Positions 26,300 through 36,499 of a DNA stretch of 64,000 bases are shown in pieces; the stretch's first letter is position 1, and each line of letters begins with the position of its first letter. This DNA comes from Fuerstiella sp. Its GTDB lineage: Bacteria > Planctomycetota > Planctomycetia > Planctomycetales > Planctomycetaceae. Below the pieces are notes generated by a model that saw only the letters and a program-made list of their open reading frames with translations, had not been told where the DNA came from and searched no databases. The DNA lies in the NCBI GenBank assembly GCA_022447225.1, contig JAKVAZ010000002.1, forward strand, positions 162,526 through 226,525. Direction: 5' to 3'. Made by a program: the position numbers and the translations under genes.

Positions 26300-29200
26300 A
26301 TGCGGAAACAAGTCTGTCTGCCGATCTTCTGCATGGTGACGTGTTTCCTGGTCACTTTCGGCTGCCTGGCCGGTGAAAGTGAATCAAAATTTGTTCCGCC
26401 GGAGATGCACGTTCCCAACGGATTTGTCGTTGAAGTCGTCGCTGCGCCGCCGCTGGTTGAATATCCAATGATGGGATGTCTGGATGAACTCGGGCGGTTG
26501 TATCTGGCAGAGTCTCGTGGTCGGAACCTTGATAAGAACGGACTGCTCGCAGCGAAGCACCGTTTCATTCGCATGCTGGAAGATACCGACGGGGACGGCA
26601 CGTTTGATAAGAGTACGATTTTTGCTGACGGCCTGGTCATGCCGGAAGGTGCTGTCTGGTATCGCGGGTCACTGTATGTGCTGTCTTCACCCTACCTGTG
26701 GCGGTTCAGAGACACTGATGGAGATGGTGTCGCCGATGAACGTGAGAAACTTGTTGGTGAAATGGAATTTAACGGAAAAGCCAATCAACATGGCGCATAC
26801 CTTGGTCCCTGCGGCCGGCTGTATTTTTCAGGCGGCATTTTCGGATACGATCTGACTGGATCGGATGGTAAACCGGCATACCCAGTGAACAAGGGGACCG
26901 CACCGGGGGTGTTCTCCTGCCGGCCGGATGGCAGCGATGTTGAGATCTTTGCGACTGGCGGGATTAATCCGGTCGAGGTGGTGTTTTCACCGGAGGGTGA
27001 GTTGTTCACAACCTGTCCGATCATCGACACCATTGACGGCCGACATGATGCCCTGATCCACTGGGTCCGGGGGGCTACGGCCGGCCCCACTGATTTTCGT
27101 CCGCCGCCACTGCCACAAACGGGTTACCGCCTGCCGCCACTGATTCGCTGGGGGCAGGTCGCTCCTTCCGGGTTGATGATGTATCGTGGTGATGCACTGG
27201 GATCGAAGTATCAGGGACGTCTGTTCGCGACGCATTTCAATACGAGATCCGTCGTTACTGCCGGACTGGCACGGTTCGGTTCAACATATCGTTCCGTCGA
27301 TGAACAGTTTCTGACATCACCGAATTCAGACTTTCATCCGACTGACATTATGGAGGATGCGGATGGCAGTTTGTTGCTGATTGACACGGGCGGCTGGTTC
27401 AACATCAGTTGTCCGTTTTCGGAAATGGCCAAACCCGAGATTCCTGGTGCCGTGTACCGGATTCGCAGGAGCCGCACCGAGCCCGAAAAAGATCCACGTG
27501 GTCTGTCTCTGAACTGGAGCGATCCTTCATTTGAAGAATTGTTTGCACGGCTCGGGGACGTACGGCCGTTCGTTCGTGACCGGGCCGTCGCCACATGGCA
27601 TGCTTTGGGTCAGCGATCTTCCGGCGATGTTGCGGCCAGATTTCTGAGGGAGACCCTGACTGCAAATACACTGAACCGGCCTGAGTCAGCACTGGCTCGG
27701 CGAAACGCTGTCTGGGCTGCATCCCGAATTGGAACTGATGCGGCACGTTTGGCTGTTGTTGCGGGACTTGAGGATCCTCAAACTGACGTTTGTCAGGCAG
27801 CCATCCGCAGTGCCGGCATTCTTAGGGAACGCAGAGCACTGGATTCACTGCAGAAGATTCTGCTGGATCACAAATTGCCATGGCCGCTTCGCCGAACTGC
27901 TGCAACATCTCTTGGCCAGATTGGTGAGGCGGAAGCGGTTCCCGCACTGCTGAATTCTGTTGTGCGTGGTGGAGACAATTTCTTCCGTCATGCTGTGATT
28001 TATGCATTGATTGAGATCGATAACTTTGATGCAACTTCAAAAGGTCTGAATGCTGCCAGTCCACCGGTCCGACACGCGTCGCTTATTGCTCTTGAATCCA
28101 TTGACGCGACGCAACTCACACACTCACTGGTGTCTCCCCTGCTGGAAACGGATGATGTTCAACTCAGGCAGGCAGTTCTGAACCTGATCAGTGAACGCGA
28201 AGGCTGGAGTGATGAGATCATTGCGTTTCTTCAGGAATACACTGCGAGAAACAAGGCGGATCCGAGTCGACAAGCCAGTGTACGCGGAGCGATCTTCAAC
28301 TATTCAGGACATGAACGTGTGCAGGAAATCGTTGCGCAGGCTCTGCTGTCACCAGACACCGCGGCGGAGGTTCGCTCTGTTCTGCTGGAAGGTCTTGCCC
28401 GCGTGCCGACTCTTCCGGATCGCTGGGTTGATTCACTGCGCAAGCTGCTCACTGACGAAGCTGTCCCGGACGTAATTCGTGAGACCTTGGCGGTCCTTTC
28501 CTCTTCCGGAACCAGTCAGCTTGATGAAGCGCTACGGTCCGTCGCTGCGAACGCGAAGCATTCGGATGACCTGCGGGCAGCGGTGTGGTGTTGTCTTGCT
28601 GCCCGCGGAGTCGCGATTCCGGATACAGCGTTGACTCTTCTGGGGTGTCGAGTAACGGATCCCGCATTCGGCCCACTGGAACGCGTGGAAGCTGCGCGGG
28701 CGATTGCAGCTGCGAAACTCAGTGATCATCAACTGGTGGCTGTCACGAAATACGTGAAACAGGCCGGCCCCGTGGAGTTGCCGGTAGTATTGAGTGCCTT
28801 CGAAAAACGGTCGTCAAAAACAATTGATCCGGCTGTCGCGACAGCGCTGCTTGAGTCGCTCGGTCAGTCAGGCGCACTGGAAACTCTGTCGCGTTCGCAG
28901 TTAAACAGTCTGCTGCAGGGTTTTCCGGAACGCATACGGCAGGAAGCCGGTTCATTGACAAAGCGGCTGCAGACGGGTGACAGCAGTCAGATTGAACGAC
29001 TTGAACAGATCTCATTGGAACTTGTTGAAGGTGATGTCCGGCGCGGCCGCCGGATCTTCTTCAGTAGCCGGTCAGCGTGCAGTGCCTGTCATCGAATTGC
29101 GGGCCAGGGTGGTTCGATCGGACCTGATCTCACACGAATCGGCAGTATCCGCAAACGTCGTGATCTGCTGGAAGCGATTCTGTTTCCGAGCGCGACCATT

Positions 29201-29473
29201 GTTAACAACTATGAAACATGGCTGGCTGTGATGACCAGTGGCCGAACACACAGTGGTGTGATCCATCGAGCAACGTTCCACTCCATCGTCCTGCGAAATG
29301 CTCAGCGTACGGAACTTCTACTCAATCGAAACGAAATCGCCGAACTGGTCAGACAGCCGAATTCTATCATGCCTCAGGGCCTGGACCGTATGCTGACGGC
29401 GGGTGAACTGAGCGACCTGCTTGCTTTTCTGCAGTCGCAGCGTGAGGCAGTGGAGAATTCTGTGCCCGAGTAG
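26300..29473 (+). CDS. Secreted protein with propeller-like domain, HEAT repeats and C-terminal c-type heme motif
   Basis: A 1057-residue exported protein of the planctomycete PVC-type heme-binding family. A signal peptide covers about 1-25. Residues 30-390 form a membrane-bound-dehydrogenase-like propeller with Ca-binding-type loops DTDGDGTFDKS and DTDGDGVADEREK, and HFNTRSV and HPTDIMEDADGSLLLIDTGGW motifs. Residues about 400-900 are HEAT-type helical repeats (for example ARRNAVWAASRIGTDAARLAVVAGLEDPQ). Then RRGRRIFFSS leads to CSACHR (Cys927, Cys930, His931), the heme-binding CxxCH, with SIGPDLTRIG after it and IMPQGLDRM at the end providing a possible Met ligand. It is likely periplasmic and redox-active. 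The start ATG at 26300 is used; a GTG at 26282 is possible. It precedes a DUF1501 gene by 130 bases, probably one transcript. Confidence 0.9.
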   Translation: MRKQVCLPIFCMVTCFLVTFGCLAGESESKFVPPEMHVPNGFVVEVVAAPPLVEYPMMGCLDELGRLYLAESRGRNLDKNGLLAAKHRFIRMLEDTDGDGTFDKSTIFADGLVMPEGAVWYRGSLYVLSSPYLWRFRDTDGDGVADEREKLVGEMEFNGKANQHGAYLGPCGRLYFSGGIFGYDLTGSDGKPAYPVNKGTAPGVFSCRPDGSDVEIFATGGINPVEVVFSPEGELFTTCPIIDTIDGRHDALIHWVRGATAGPTDFRPPPLPQTGYRLPPLIRWGQVAPSGLMMYRGDALGSKYQGRLFATHFNTRSVVTAGLARFGSTYRSVDEQFLTSPNSDFHPTDIMEDADGSLLLIDTGGWFNISCPFSEMAKPEIPGAVYRIRRSRTEPEKDPRGLSLNWSDPSFEELFARLGDVRPFVRDRAVATWHALGQRSSGDVAARFLRETLTANTLNRPESALARRNAVWAASRIGTDAARLAVVAGLEDPQTDVCQAAIRSAGILRERRALDSLQKILLDHKLPWPLRRTAATSLGQIGEAEAVPALLNSVVRGGDNFFRHAVIYALIEIDNFDATSKGLNAASPPVRHASLIALESIDATQLTHSLVSPLLETDDVQLRQAVLNLISEREGWSDEIIAFLQEYTARNKADPSRQASVRGAIFNYSGHERVQEIVAQALLSPDTAAEVRSVLLEGLARVPTLPDRWVDSLRKLLTDEAVPDVIRETLAVLSSSGTSQLDEALRSVAANAKHSDDLRAAVWCCLAARGVAIPDTALTLLGCRVTDPAFGPLERVEAARAIAAAKLSDHQLVAVTKYVKQAGPVELPVVLSAFEKRSSKTIDPAVATALLESLGQSGALETLSRSQLNSLLQGFPERIRQEAGSLTKRLQTGDSSQIERLEQISLELVEGDVRRGRRIFFSSRSACSACHRIAGQGGSIGPDLTRIGSIRKRRDLLEAILFPSATIVNNYETWLAVMTSGRTHSGVIHRATFHSIVLRNAQRTELLLNRNEIAELVRQPNSIMPQGLDRMLTAGELSDLLAFLQSQREAVENSVPE

Positions 29474-29603
29474 TGTCAGTACGATTGCTTCGACTGATCG
29501 GACCTGGTCAGACTGTCTCCGTGGTGATTTACCATGACATTTGGATTTGAAACATTTTACTTCTGCTGCATACAATGTCCGAACTGTCTGCTGGACACGA
29601 ATT

Positions 29604-30977
29604 ATGCTGGAAATCTCGACGGGACATCAAACATCGAATCGACGTGAGTTCCTGCAGATTGGAACTCTCGGTCTGGGCAGTCTTACGCTGCCAGGCCTGT
29701 ATGAGGCACGAGCAGCCCTTGCCGGGCAAAGCAGTTCGATCAGCAACGACAAGTCGGTTGTCCTGTTGTTCCTCACGGGTGGTCCAAGTCAGATTGAGAC
29801 CTTTGATCCCAAAATGACGGCGCCCACCGATATTCGCAGCGTTACGGGTGAGGTTGGAACGGCAATTCCGGGTGTGACGTTCGGCGCGACGTTTTCGCGG
29901 ATAGCCCGGCTGGCCGATCGAATGGCTGTTGTGCGTTCGTTCACGCATAGTGAGAGTGATCATACGAAGGCCGTGCAACAGGTGATGCGCGGCGGCAATA
30001 CTGTCAACAATGCGGGACTAGGGGCGATTACGGCTCGCCTGCGCGGCACCAGTCACGTGGATTCCGGTATCCCTACACAGGTATATTTGAGCGCCAAAGA
30101 AGTTGACCAACAATTTGACAAGGAACGACTTCGGTTGCTGGAGGCGGCCGGACCGGGGCAGATGGCCGGAATCTATGCTCCTTTTCAGACCGGGAGTCGG
30201 TCCGGTACCGCGGGCAACATGCAGTTCAGGATTGCACAGTCTCGACTGGACGACCGGATTGCTCTGCGTCGGGCTCTTGATGAATTGAATCGTCAGGTCG
30301 ATATCCGCGGGAAGATGGGTGAATTGGACAGGTTTGAAACTCAGGCGATGGACCTGCTGTTTGGTCAGGCGAAGGCTGCCTTCGATGTGTCACTGGAGGA
30401 TCCACGACTTCTTGCCCGTTACGATACGTCACATTTTACGACCGGAATCCACGAAGATCGGTCTTCGTCGCTGGGGCACCAGATGCTTCTGGCACGCCGA
30501 CTGTGTGAAGCGGGCTGCGGTTTTGTCACCATCCACAATCCTGGCTGGGACATGCACGGAGGACCGAGGCAGTACAATATGCCGAACGGTATGCGTGAAC
30601 TGGGCGGTCCGGTGGATCATGCCGCCAGTGCTTTTCTGGAAGACGTGGCTGCCCGCGGCTTAAGCGATCAGATTCTGCTGATCATCACAGGTGAGTTTGG
30701 ACGTACGACAAAAGTCAAAGAAGATGGCGGACGTGATCACTGGCCTCATCTGAGTACGCTTGCCTTAGCCGGAGGCGGACTCAACATGGGCCAGGTGATT
30801 GGTCAGTCCGATCCTCACTGCGGTGAACCTCAGAGTGACCCGGTCACACTTGATCACCTCTTCGCTACTGTTATGCATACACTGTTTGACGTTTCCAGAC
30901 TGCGTGTCGAAGCAGGTCTTTCGCGTGACATCATTGGTTTACTGGAACGCGGACGGCCGATACCACATTTGCTTTAA
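29604..30977 (+). CDS. DUF1501 protein with Tat signal
   Basis: A 457-residue DUF1501 protein, a family with an alkaline-phosphatase/sulfatase-like fold. A twin-arginine leader (NRREFLQIG) with a hydrophobic core marks export as a folded protein. Family blocks are VVLLFLTGGPSQIETFDPKM, VRSFTHSESDHTKAVQQVMRGG, DMHGGPRQYN and GEFGRTTKVKEDGGRDHWPHLST, the last two holding the conserved Asp/His residues thought to form the metal site. Its activity is unproven; in planctomycetes it is found beside secreted heme and DUF1553 proteins, as here. The ATG at 29604 is used because it places the Tat motif 10 residues in; a longer frame begins at 29541. It converges with the 30982-32340 gene, only 4 bases apart. 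Confidence 0.9.
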   Translation: MLEISTGHQTSNRREFLQIGTLGLGSLTLPGLYEARAALAGQSSSISNDKSVVLLFLTGGPSQIETFDPKMTAPTDIRSVTGEVGTAIPGVTFGATFSRIARLADRMAVVRSFTHSESDHTKAVQQVMRGGNTVNNAGLGAITARLRGTSHVDSGIPTQVYLSAKEVDQQFDKERLRLLEAAGPGQMAGIYAPFQTGSRSGTAGNMQFRIAQSRLDDRIALRRALDELNRQVDIRGKMGELDRFETQAMDLLFGQAKAAFDVSLEDPRLLARYDTSHFTTGIHEDRSSSLGHQMLLARRLCEAGCGFVTIHNPGWDMHGGPRQYNMPNGMRELGGPVDHAASAFLEDVAARGLSDQILLIITGEFGRTTKVKEDGGRDHWPHLSTLALAGGGLNMGQVIGQSDPHCGEPQSDPVTLDHLFATVMHTLFDVSRLRVEAGLSRDIIGLLERGRPIPHLL

Positions 30978-30981
30978 GACG

Positions 30982-32340
30982 TCATGGCCGCGGTCCACCG
31001 GGTTCGATTCCCTGCGGTTCGGGCATTTCTTCGGTGATGATTTTCCAGTTTGCTCCCATCTCCCGCATCTCCTGGAAATCCTGTGACTGATAGGTAATTG
31101 CCGGAGCAGGCAGATTCTCGACACGGCCCTGATGGACACGGGATTCCATTGCGGCGTCCAGAACGGCGGTGGCCAGCAGTGTTCGTTCCACCGGATACGG
31201 TGCGCGCCTGCGAAGGATGAATCGCTGGATGGAGTAGGCCAGTGCCTTGAACAGGTTGCGATTTCGCCATGGTCCCACATAAAAACTGGTGGCGAGCGGC
31301 TTGGGATCACCCTTGATTCTGCAGGAAAAATTCCAGCGAAAGTCGTTACTGCCAACTCTCAGAACCGTCGCCCGCAGACCATCGTGGTAACGTAGCAGGA
31401 TTGCATGTGACGGAATCACATTCCCGTCGACGCTGCCGGGTTCCACAAAGGCACGTAACGGGGGATGGTCCGGTCCCAACTCTGCCTGAATCGCTGCACT
31501 GGCCAGATCCGCCGACCATTCACCCGCATCCGCGGCATGCCAGACATCATCATCCTGCAGGAAACGAACGGATTTGATACCCGTTTCTCCACCTGCGCGA
31601 AACTCAATCAGCGATTCAAGCTGTTCCAGACTGTGAAAGTCATACACCTCCAGCGGCCCGCCGTGAATGGCAACGGCTTCGTCGATTTGTATACCGTTTT
31701 CAAGTTCAAGCGGAGGTCGGCGCTGTGCCAGCGGAACGGAGCTGCCGGCCATGAAGGGGATCTCCTGTTGCTGAGCGGTCTCGTACATTTCCAGCGCCCA
31801 GTCCTTTCGATAGGAAAGGTGCTTGTCGTTGAACAAGGGGACGCTTCGACCGCTGCGTTTCATCACAGCAACGATTTCGTCGAAAAATCGCTTCCGTGGA
31901 TACATCCGCTGACCCTTGCTGTTGACCGGATAGTCGCCGAATTCTGCGATCGAGAGTACACCGTCAACAGCCAGTGACTTTCCACCGAGACAAAGTGCGC
32001 CGTCGATGGTCGGGAAGATTCTGATGCCGTAATCGTCTGCGACATCTCGCGCCATATCCCGATCCTCAGGGAACTGATCAACATAAAAACTGACGACATC
32101 GACGCCAGGATCGGTCAGGACGCCATTGTGATAATATGGCTCCAGAAAATTTTCCAGAATAACGTGCGCGTGGCTGCGGAAAGAAAATTCCGTCAGTACA
32201 ACTGCGACTTTGGGACGCCTGCCATCCGAATCTCCGTGCAGACTTCCACTGAACGCTCCCGTGAGCGAAATTCCTGCTGCAACGTGACCGGCCCGCGAGA
32301 GAAACTCACGGCGGTTGGGATCTGCGTTGTGATCTGGCAC
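30982..32340 (-). CDS. Tat-exported protein of unknown function
   Basis: A 452-residue protein with a twin-arginine leader (NRREFLSRAGHVAAG) and a short hydrophobic stretch. After about residue 43 it reads KVAVVLTEFSFRSHAHVILENFL, a Rossmann-like start, then a Thr-Ile-Asp-Gly-Ala segment, LFNDKHLSYRKDWALEMYETA and AIHGGPLEVYDFHSLEQLESL. This pattern recalls secreted oxidoreductase-like proteins with a Gfo/Idh-like first domain, but I could not confirm a GxGxxG and do not assign an enzyme. It is the last gene of the minus-strand run starting at 39013, spaced 26 bases from the PPC gene. It is secreted and folded, so a role outside the cytoplasm is likely. Confidence 0.8.
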   Translation of the reverse strand: MPDHNADPNRREFLSRAGHVAAGISLTGAFSGSLHGDSDGRRPKVAVVLTEFSFRSHAHVILENFLEPYYHNGVLTDPGVDVVSFYVDQFPEDRDMARDVADDYGIRIFPTIDGALCLGGKSLAVDGVLSIAEFGDYPVNSKGQRMYPRKRFFDEIVAVMKRSGRSVPLFNDKHLSYRKDWALEMYETAQQQEIPFMAGSSVPLAQRRPPLELENGIQIDEAVAIHGGPLEVYDFHSLEQLESLIEFRAGGETGIKSVRFLQDDDVWHAADAGEWSADLASAAIQAELGPDHPPLRAFVEPGSVDGNVIPSHAILLRYHDGLRATVLRVGSNDFRWNFSCRIKGDPKPLATSFYVGPWRNRNLFKALAYSIQRFILRRRAPYPVERTLLATAVLDAAMESRVHQGRVENLPAPAITYQSQDFQEMREMGANWKIITEEMPEPQGIEPGGPRP

Positions 32341-32366
32341 ACTGTTCTCCCCGGAAACAACGTTGG

Positions 32367-34700
32367 TTACTCAACGACGATACTGGTATGTGCTCGTGCG
32401 ACAACCGGAAGGTTGCCGGCGTCCATTGCTGTGCCCCTGACGGTGCAGGTGACCTCACCGGTCACTCGCGTATTGGAGAGGACTTTGATGCGGAGCTTCG
32501 CCTCAGACTGGTTCGGTGGAACAGTGACGGGATCGGCAGCAAGTGTTCCTGCGTATCCGGGCGGCACTTCCAGTTGCAGTTCAACCGGCATCGGGAGTTT
32601 TCTCGCACGCAGAATCTGCACAGGCAGTTCAATGGATGTCCCGCGCTGTACCGGAACGTCCGGAGGCTGCTGTGTGATCTTAAGTAGCGCGCCTTCGATC
32701 GACATAACGATGCTGCCTTCCATGGAGCTGACCAGATGACGCACATTTCCCGCCGGATCAGGGACCTGAGCCACGGCAATGAGTGCCATTCGCTGAGTCA
32801 GATTGGTGCCCAGCCACTCCGGCATATAGCTGGGATAAAAAGCACGTGTGTCTTCCGCTGGAACCACGATTTCCTGAGGGCCGCTGATGCCCTGTCGATG
32901 TCGAGACTGGTTGGCAGCCATCATCAGCCGTACCTCGCCTCCGAATCCTTCCAGTCGTTCGACGATCACCTCGCCAGGATGCGTGGTTCCGCGATGTACG
33001 GTTCGCCCTCCATCTTTGTCAACCGGGCGTGCCTTACAACGCGGTTTCATGGTCATTGCCAGTAACGTACTTCGCGTTACCCGCGTGCCACTCGCCTGAG
33101 AGACTGCAGTGATTTCCACCATATTCGCAACGACTTTAGAATCTGCCGCGGAGGTCAGCGGAATTTTCAATTCGCTTGCATCAGCGGCAATAACGAGATC
33201 ATCGGGAGTAGTGAATCCATCAGGAAGTCCGTTCAGCTGAATCAGGATTGGTTCGGCAAATTTTCCGTTGCGAACGACGTTGACAGTCAGGTCGGTTGCA
33301 GCACCCAGAGCTGCATTCAAACTTTGTGGAACCGTGAGTTCAAACCCTGCATCGGGAGGTGAGACTACTGAGAGGTGAAAAAAGGCCAGTGGCGTGCCGG
33401 CGAGACCTGTCACATGATCGCTCACGACAACAGTACAGGGGCCGTCGGCGGGTACGGTAAATTCCAGAGCAGCATCCGTGGAACCGTTAGCGTCATCGTT
33501 GGAGGCCAGTTGGCTGCCTTCAGGACCCAGAATTTCCAGTGCAACGTCCAGGGGAGACCCGATCTGCCGGGCCGCGACCTGCAGATTCCATATTTCACCC
33601 TTTGTCCCTTCAAACCGGAATCGTTGTTCGCCGGACGATTCCAGTTGAGACGTGATCCCGATCGGGCTTAGCGAAAGCTGCTTATCAGACGCGGGATTAC
33701 CGACGATGATTGGCGTGTCACTCATCGGGAAGCTAAACGGCGAGGCGAGACCCACCGGTGTTTCCAGCTGGTATTCCCAAGTGGTGATTGATGCATCTTT
33801 GGGAAATGACACATCGCATGAAATTGATTCAGGTTCCATTGTACCAGTCGCAACTCCAGGTCCGAAAAAACGGACTGAGACTGTTTGCCCGCGTTGTGCG
33901 ACAGCCGGTACGGCTGCGAGTACTCTGGGGCCTTCGGACAGATACAGCCGGTAAACGAATGAACCGTTGCCCGCGAAGTCAATGTCTCGCACGCTGACGA
34001 CGTATTCAGTATCGGCCTCAGCCAGAAATGTGAGCACAGGATCGACGCCTTCTGTGTCCACGGCATCCGCCACCAGACTGCCGGCGATATCTTTTACTTC
34101 CAGAACTCCGTGAACCGGTGTTCCCAGCTGATGTGTAAACAGTTTGCAATTGACGAGCCCTCGCTTTTGCGGGATGAATCGATACCGGTCAACTTCTTCG
34201 ATGCGGCTCAGGCGTCCGGAGACTGTGATCGGCAGACCGGGCAGCGCCTGAGGTCTTCCGTTGCGGTGTTCGGCCTCCACGACTTCAATTTCGTTACTGA
34301 TGACAAACCTGCCGATATTGCTGACCCCGTTTGCATTGGCCAGCTGCCATTCAATCATCCCGGCCGGCATGTCAGCCGGAATCGTGATTCGTGCAGGAAC
34401 CTCTCGTGCCAGTGGCGCGTCCGCAAGGTTAGCTTTATCACCTTTCCAATACGGAGGAGGTGTAATCAGGATGTCCCCGGGAGGGCCCAGAATCTCCAGC
34501 CGGACCCGCGAATCATGTACGAAGAACTGCGTGTCCGGCGTCAGATTGTGACCACCCAGCCGTACGTCGACAGTTGTTCCTGCCTGTCCACCGGCGGGAA
34601 AGACGTACCCGATCTGTGGCGAGGTTTGGGCGAAAATACTGTTGAACCCCAAACCGACTACTGTCAGCGCTACAAGTAAATGGAGTCGTCGTCCGAGCAT
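32367..34700 (-). CDS. Secreted protein with PPC-type and Ig-like domains
   Basis: A 777-residue protein with a Sec signal (LHLLVALTVVGLGFNSIFAQ). It is built of beta-sandwich modules. An N-terminal IPT/Ig-like domain spans about 25-110 (GYVFPAGGQAGTTVDVRLGG). Two pre-peptidase C-terminal (PPC)-like domains follow at about 170-280 and 370-450, with EVDRYRFIPQKRGLVNCKLFTHQLGTP and QRFRFEGTKGEIWNLQVAARQIGSPLD, each followed by SNDDANGSTDAALEF or the like. More Ig-like domains follow. It has no visible catalytic site and is likely a cell-surface or periplasmic binding scaffold. The ATG at 34700 fits the signal peptide best; an ATG at 34733 adds 11 residues. It lies within the PSD1/DUF1501 run. 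Confidence 0.83.
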   Translation of the reverse strand: MLGRRLHLLVALTVVGLGFNSIFAQTSPQIGYVFPAGGQAGTTVDVRLGGHNLTPDTQFFVHDSRVRLEILGPPGDILITPPPYWKGDKANLADAPLAREVPARITIPADMPAGMIEWQLANANGVSNIGRFVISNEIEVVEAEHRNGRPQALPGLPITVSGRLSRIEEVDRYRFIPQKRGLVNCKLFTHQLGTPVHGVLEVKDIAGSLVADAVDTEGVDPVLTFLAEADTEYVVSVRDIDFAGNGSFVYRLYLSEGPRVLAAVPAVAQRGQTVSVRFFGPGVATGTMEPESISCDVSFPKDASITTWEYQLETPVGLASPFSFPMSDTPIIVGNPASDKQLSLSPIGITSQLESSGEQRFRFEGTKGEIWNLQVAARQIGSPLDVALEILGPEGSQLASNDDANGSTDAALEFTVPADGPCTVVVSDHVTGLAGTPLAFFHLSVVSPPDAGFELTVPQSLNAALGAATDLTVNVVRNGKFAEPILIQLNGLPDGFTTPDDLVIAADASELKIPLTSAADSKVVANMVEITAVSQASGTRVTRSTLLAMTMKPRCKARPVDKDGGRTVHRGTTHPGEVIVERLEGFGGEVRLMMAANQSRHRQGISGPQEIVVPAEDTRAFYPSYMPEWLGTNLTQRMALIAVAQVPDPAGNVRHLVSSMEGSIVMSIEGALLKITQQPPDVPVQRGTSIELPVQILRARKLPMPVELQLEVPPGYAGTLAADPVTVPPNQSEAKLRIKVLSNTRVTGEVTCTVRGTAMDAGNLPVVARAHTSIVVE

Positions 34701-34891
34701 CGGATTGTCCGTTGAGGGGATGAGATTCAGCATCCGGATGAATAAGAGACGGGTTTCGAGCTGATTGAAAGTTTGGCTCGATGCAGCGTCCTGACAACAC
34801 CATGTCGGGGCTGAAGAGGTGTCGTTGTGATGTTCTCCGACGGACTGGCTCTGTCAGTGACATCCATTCCGAAACACTCACGATGCAACAC

Positions 34892-36241
34892 TTAACCCAC
34901 CAGTTCCCGGATCACCTGACCATCCGCAAGAATGGGCACGGGACGACCCAGAGGGGTGTGGTAAGTTTTTTTTGTATCGATTCCCATCAGTTGAAAGACT
35001 GTCTGAAGCAGGTCTTCGACACCGTAGGGTTGAGTGACGGGGTGTTCTGCGTATTTATTGGTTGCACCAATGACTCTGCCAGGTTCAATTCCTCCCCCGG
35101 CAAACAACACACTCTGGGCCGCCGACCAGTGGTCGCGGCCGGCCTCCTTGTTAATCCGAGGCGTGCGGCCCATTTCACCCATCATGATGACCAGCGTGGT
35201 GTCCAGCAGACCTCGTTCTTCCAGATCGGTGACCAGGGCTGAGAATGCCCGATCGGCATGGGGGATCAGATCGTTTTCCAGACTGGGAAAGCAGGTGAAA
35301 TGTGTGTCCCAGCTTCCGTGGTCGACTCCGATGAATCGGCATCCTGCTTCCACCAGCCTCCGCGACATCAAAGCGCACTGACCCAGCGATGTATAGCCGT
35401 ATCTTTCTCTCACGGTGTCCGATTCCGCATGGATGTCGAATGCCTTTTGGGCTTCGGACGATGTGATGAGATCGAACGCTTTATCGTAGTAAGTAGACAT
35501 CTCACGGGAGCGACCCGTTGACGCGACAGGACGCAGTGCCTGATCGACACCTGCCAGCAGACGCTTGCGCAGTGCAAGGCGATTTGAGTCAACCCCTCGA
35601 ACGAGTCCCAGATCCTTAACCTGAAAGTCCGGCTGAACAGGATCATTTTCGATGACAAAGGGGCCGTACTCGGCGCCGTAAAACCCCGGACCACCGGCAT
35701 TCATCATATTCGGCAGGTTCACGTAAATAGGAACCTGACTACGGCGGCCAAGTTCACGCGAAATGACCGAACCCATCGACGGGTAGAGTGCATTTGTTGG
35801 TGCACCGCCACCCTGTCCGTCACCAAAGCCGGCTCGACGACCAGTCATCATGTAGTGATATCCGGTCTGGTGGCCGTTATCTGAATGTGCGTGGCTGCGA
35901 AGGATTGTGAATTTGTCAGCAATCTTTGCACATTCAACGCAGTGTTCACCAAAAAATGTTGTTGGTACCGAAGTAGGAATCGGTTTGTAGGGTCCTCGAA
36001 TCTCAGTGGGGGCATCCGGTTTGAGGTCCCACATGTCGATGGTGCTGGGACCTCCTTCCAGGAACAGCATAATACAGGCTTCGACTTTTCGATTTTGGAC
36101 ACTGGCTGCATTCGCTTCGAGTGCGAGCAAACCCGGCAGCGACAGACCGGACAGCATTCCGGTTCCGCCAATTTTGAGAGCCTGTCTTCTGGGAACTCGA
36201 TCGCAGTAGCCGTTTCGAACTCCGCCGGATTTGAATTTCAT
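34892..36241 (-). CDS. DUF1501 protein with Tat-like leader
   Basis: A 449-residue DUF1501 protein. The leader VPRRQALKIGGTGMLSGLSLPGLLAL carries the twin-arginine motif. Family motifs are IMLFLEGGPSTIDMWDLKPDAP, LRSHAHSDNGHQTGYHYMMTG, GVDHGSWDTHF and GEMGRTPRINKEAGRDHWSAAQSV, with the conserved Asp and His residues of the alkaline-phosphatase-like core. It begins at the ATG at 36241 after GAGGT. It is downstream of a DUF1549/DUF1553 gene by 258 bases on the same strand, the usual planctomycete pairing. The two are thought to act together at the cell envelope, but the substrate is not known. Confidence 0.92.
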   Translation of the reverse strand: MKFKSGGVRNGYCDRVPRRQALKIGGTGMLSGLSLPGLLALEANAASVQNRKVEACIMLFLEGGPSTIDMWDLKPDAPTEIRGPYKPIPTSVPTTFFGEHCVECAKIADKFTILRSHAHSDNGHQTGYHYMMTGRRAGFGDGQGGGAPTNALYPSMGSVISRELGRRSQVPIYVNLPNMMNAGGPGFYGAEYGPFVIENDPVQPDFQVKDLGLVRGVDSNRLALRKRLLAGVDQALRPVASTGRSREMSTYYDKAFDLITSSEAQKAFDIHAESDTVRERYGYTSLGQCALMSRRLVEAGCRFIGVDHGSWDTHFTCFPSLENDLIPHADRAFSALVTDLEERGLLDTTLVIMMGEMGRTPRINKEAGRDHWSAAQSVLFAGGGIEPGRVIGATNKYAEHPVTQPYGVEDLLQTVFQLMGIDTKKTYHTPLGRPVPILADGQVIRELVG

Positions 36242-36499
36242 CGTTTACCTCACCGAATCCATACGTAGCCCGGTCCGACTGGCTGGTTCTCAGTCGTGTG
36301 CTGCCACATACCTGTGTGTCATCATCGTCGAATATGCCGGTAGAGCCAGTGGGACTCTCTAATTTGCGACTCACAGAACATAAATTACCCTCATCTGGTC
36401 AGCAAAATCCGGTCCATAATCCGCATCGGTGAATGAGGCCTCTGCCGGCTCTAAATCATTTGCTGATAATATGTTATTGCGTGACGACTGCACGATCCC

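Noticed and set aside
31001..31013. T-arm-like GGTTCGATTCC, suggestive of a tRNA
   Set aside because: It lies inside the C-terminal coding part of the Tat-exported protein gene (30982-32340). No acceptor stem, D-arm or anticodon arm can be built around it.
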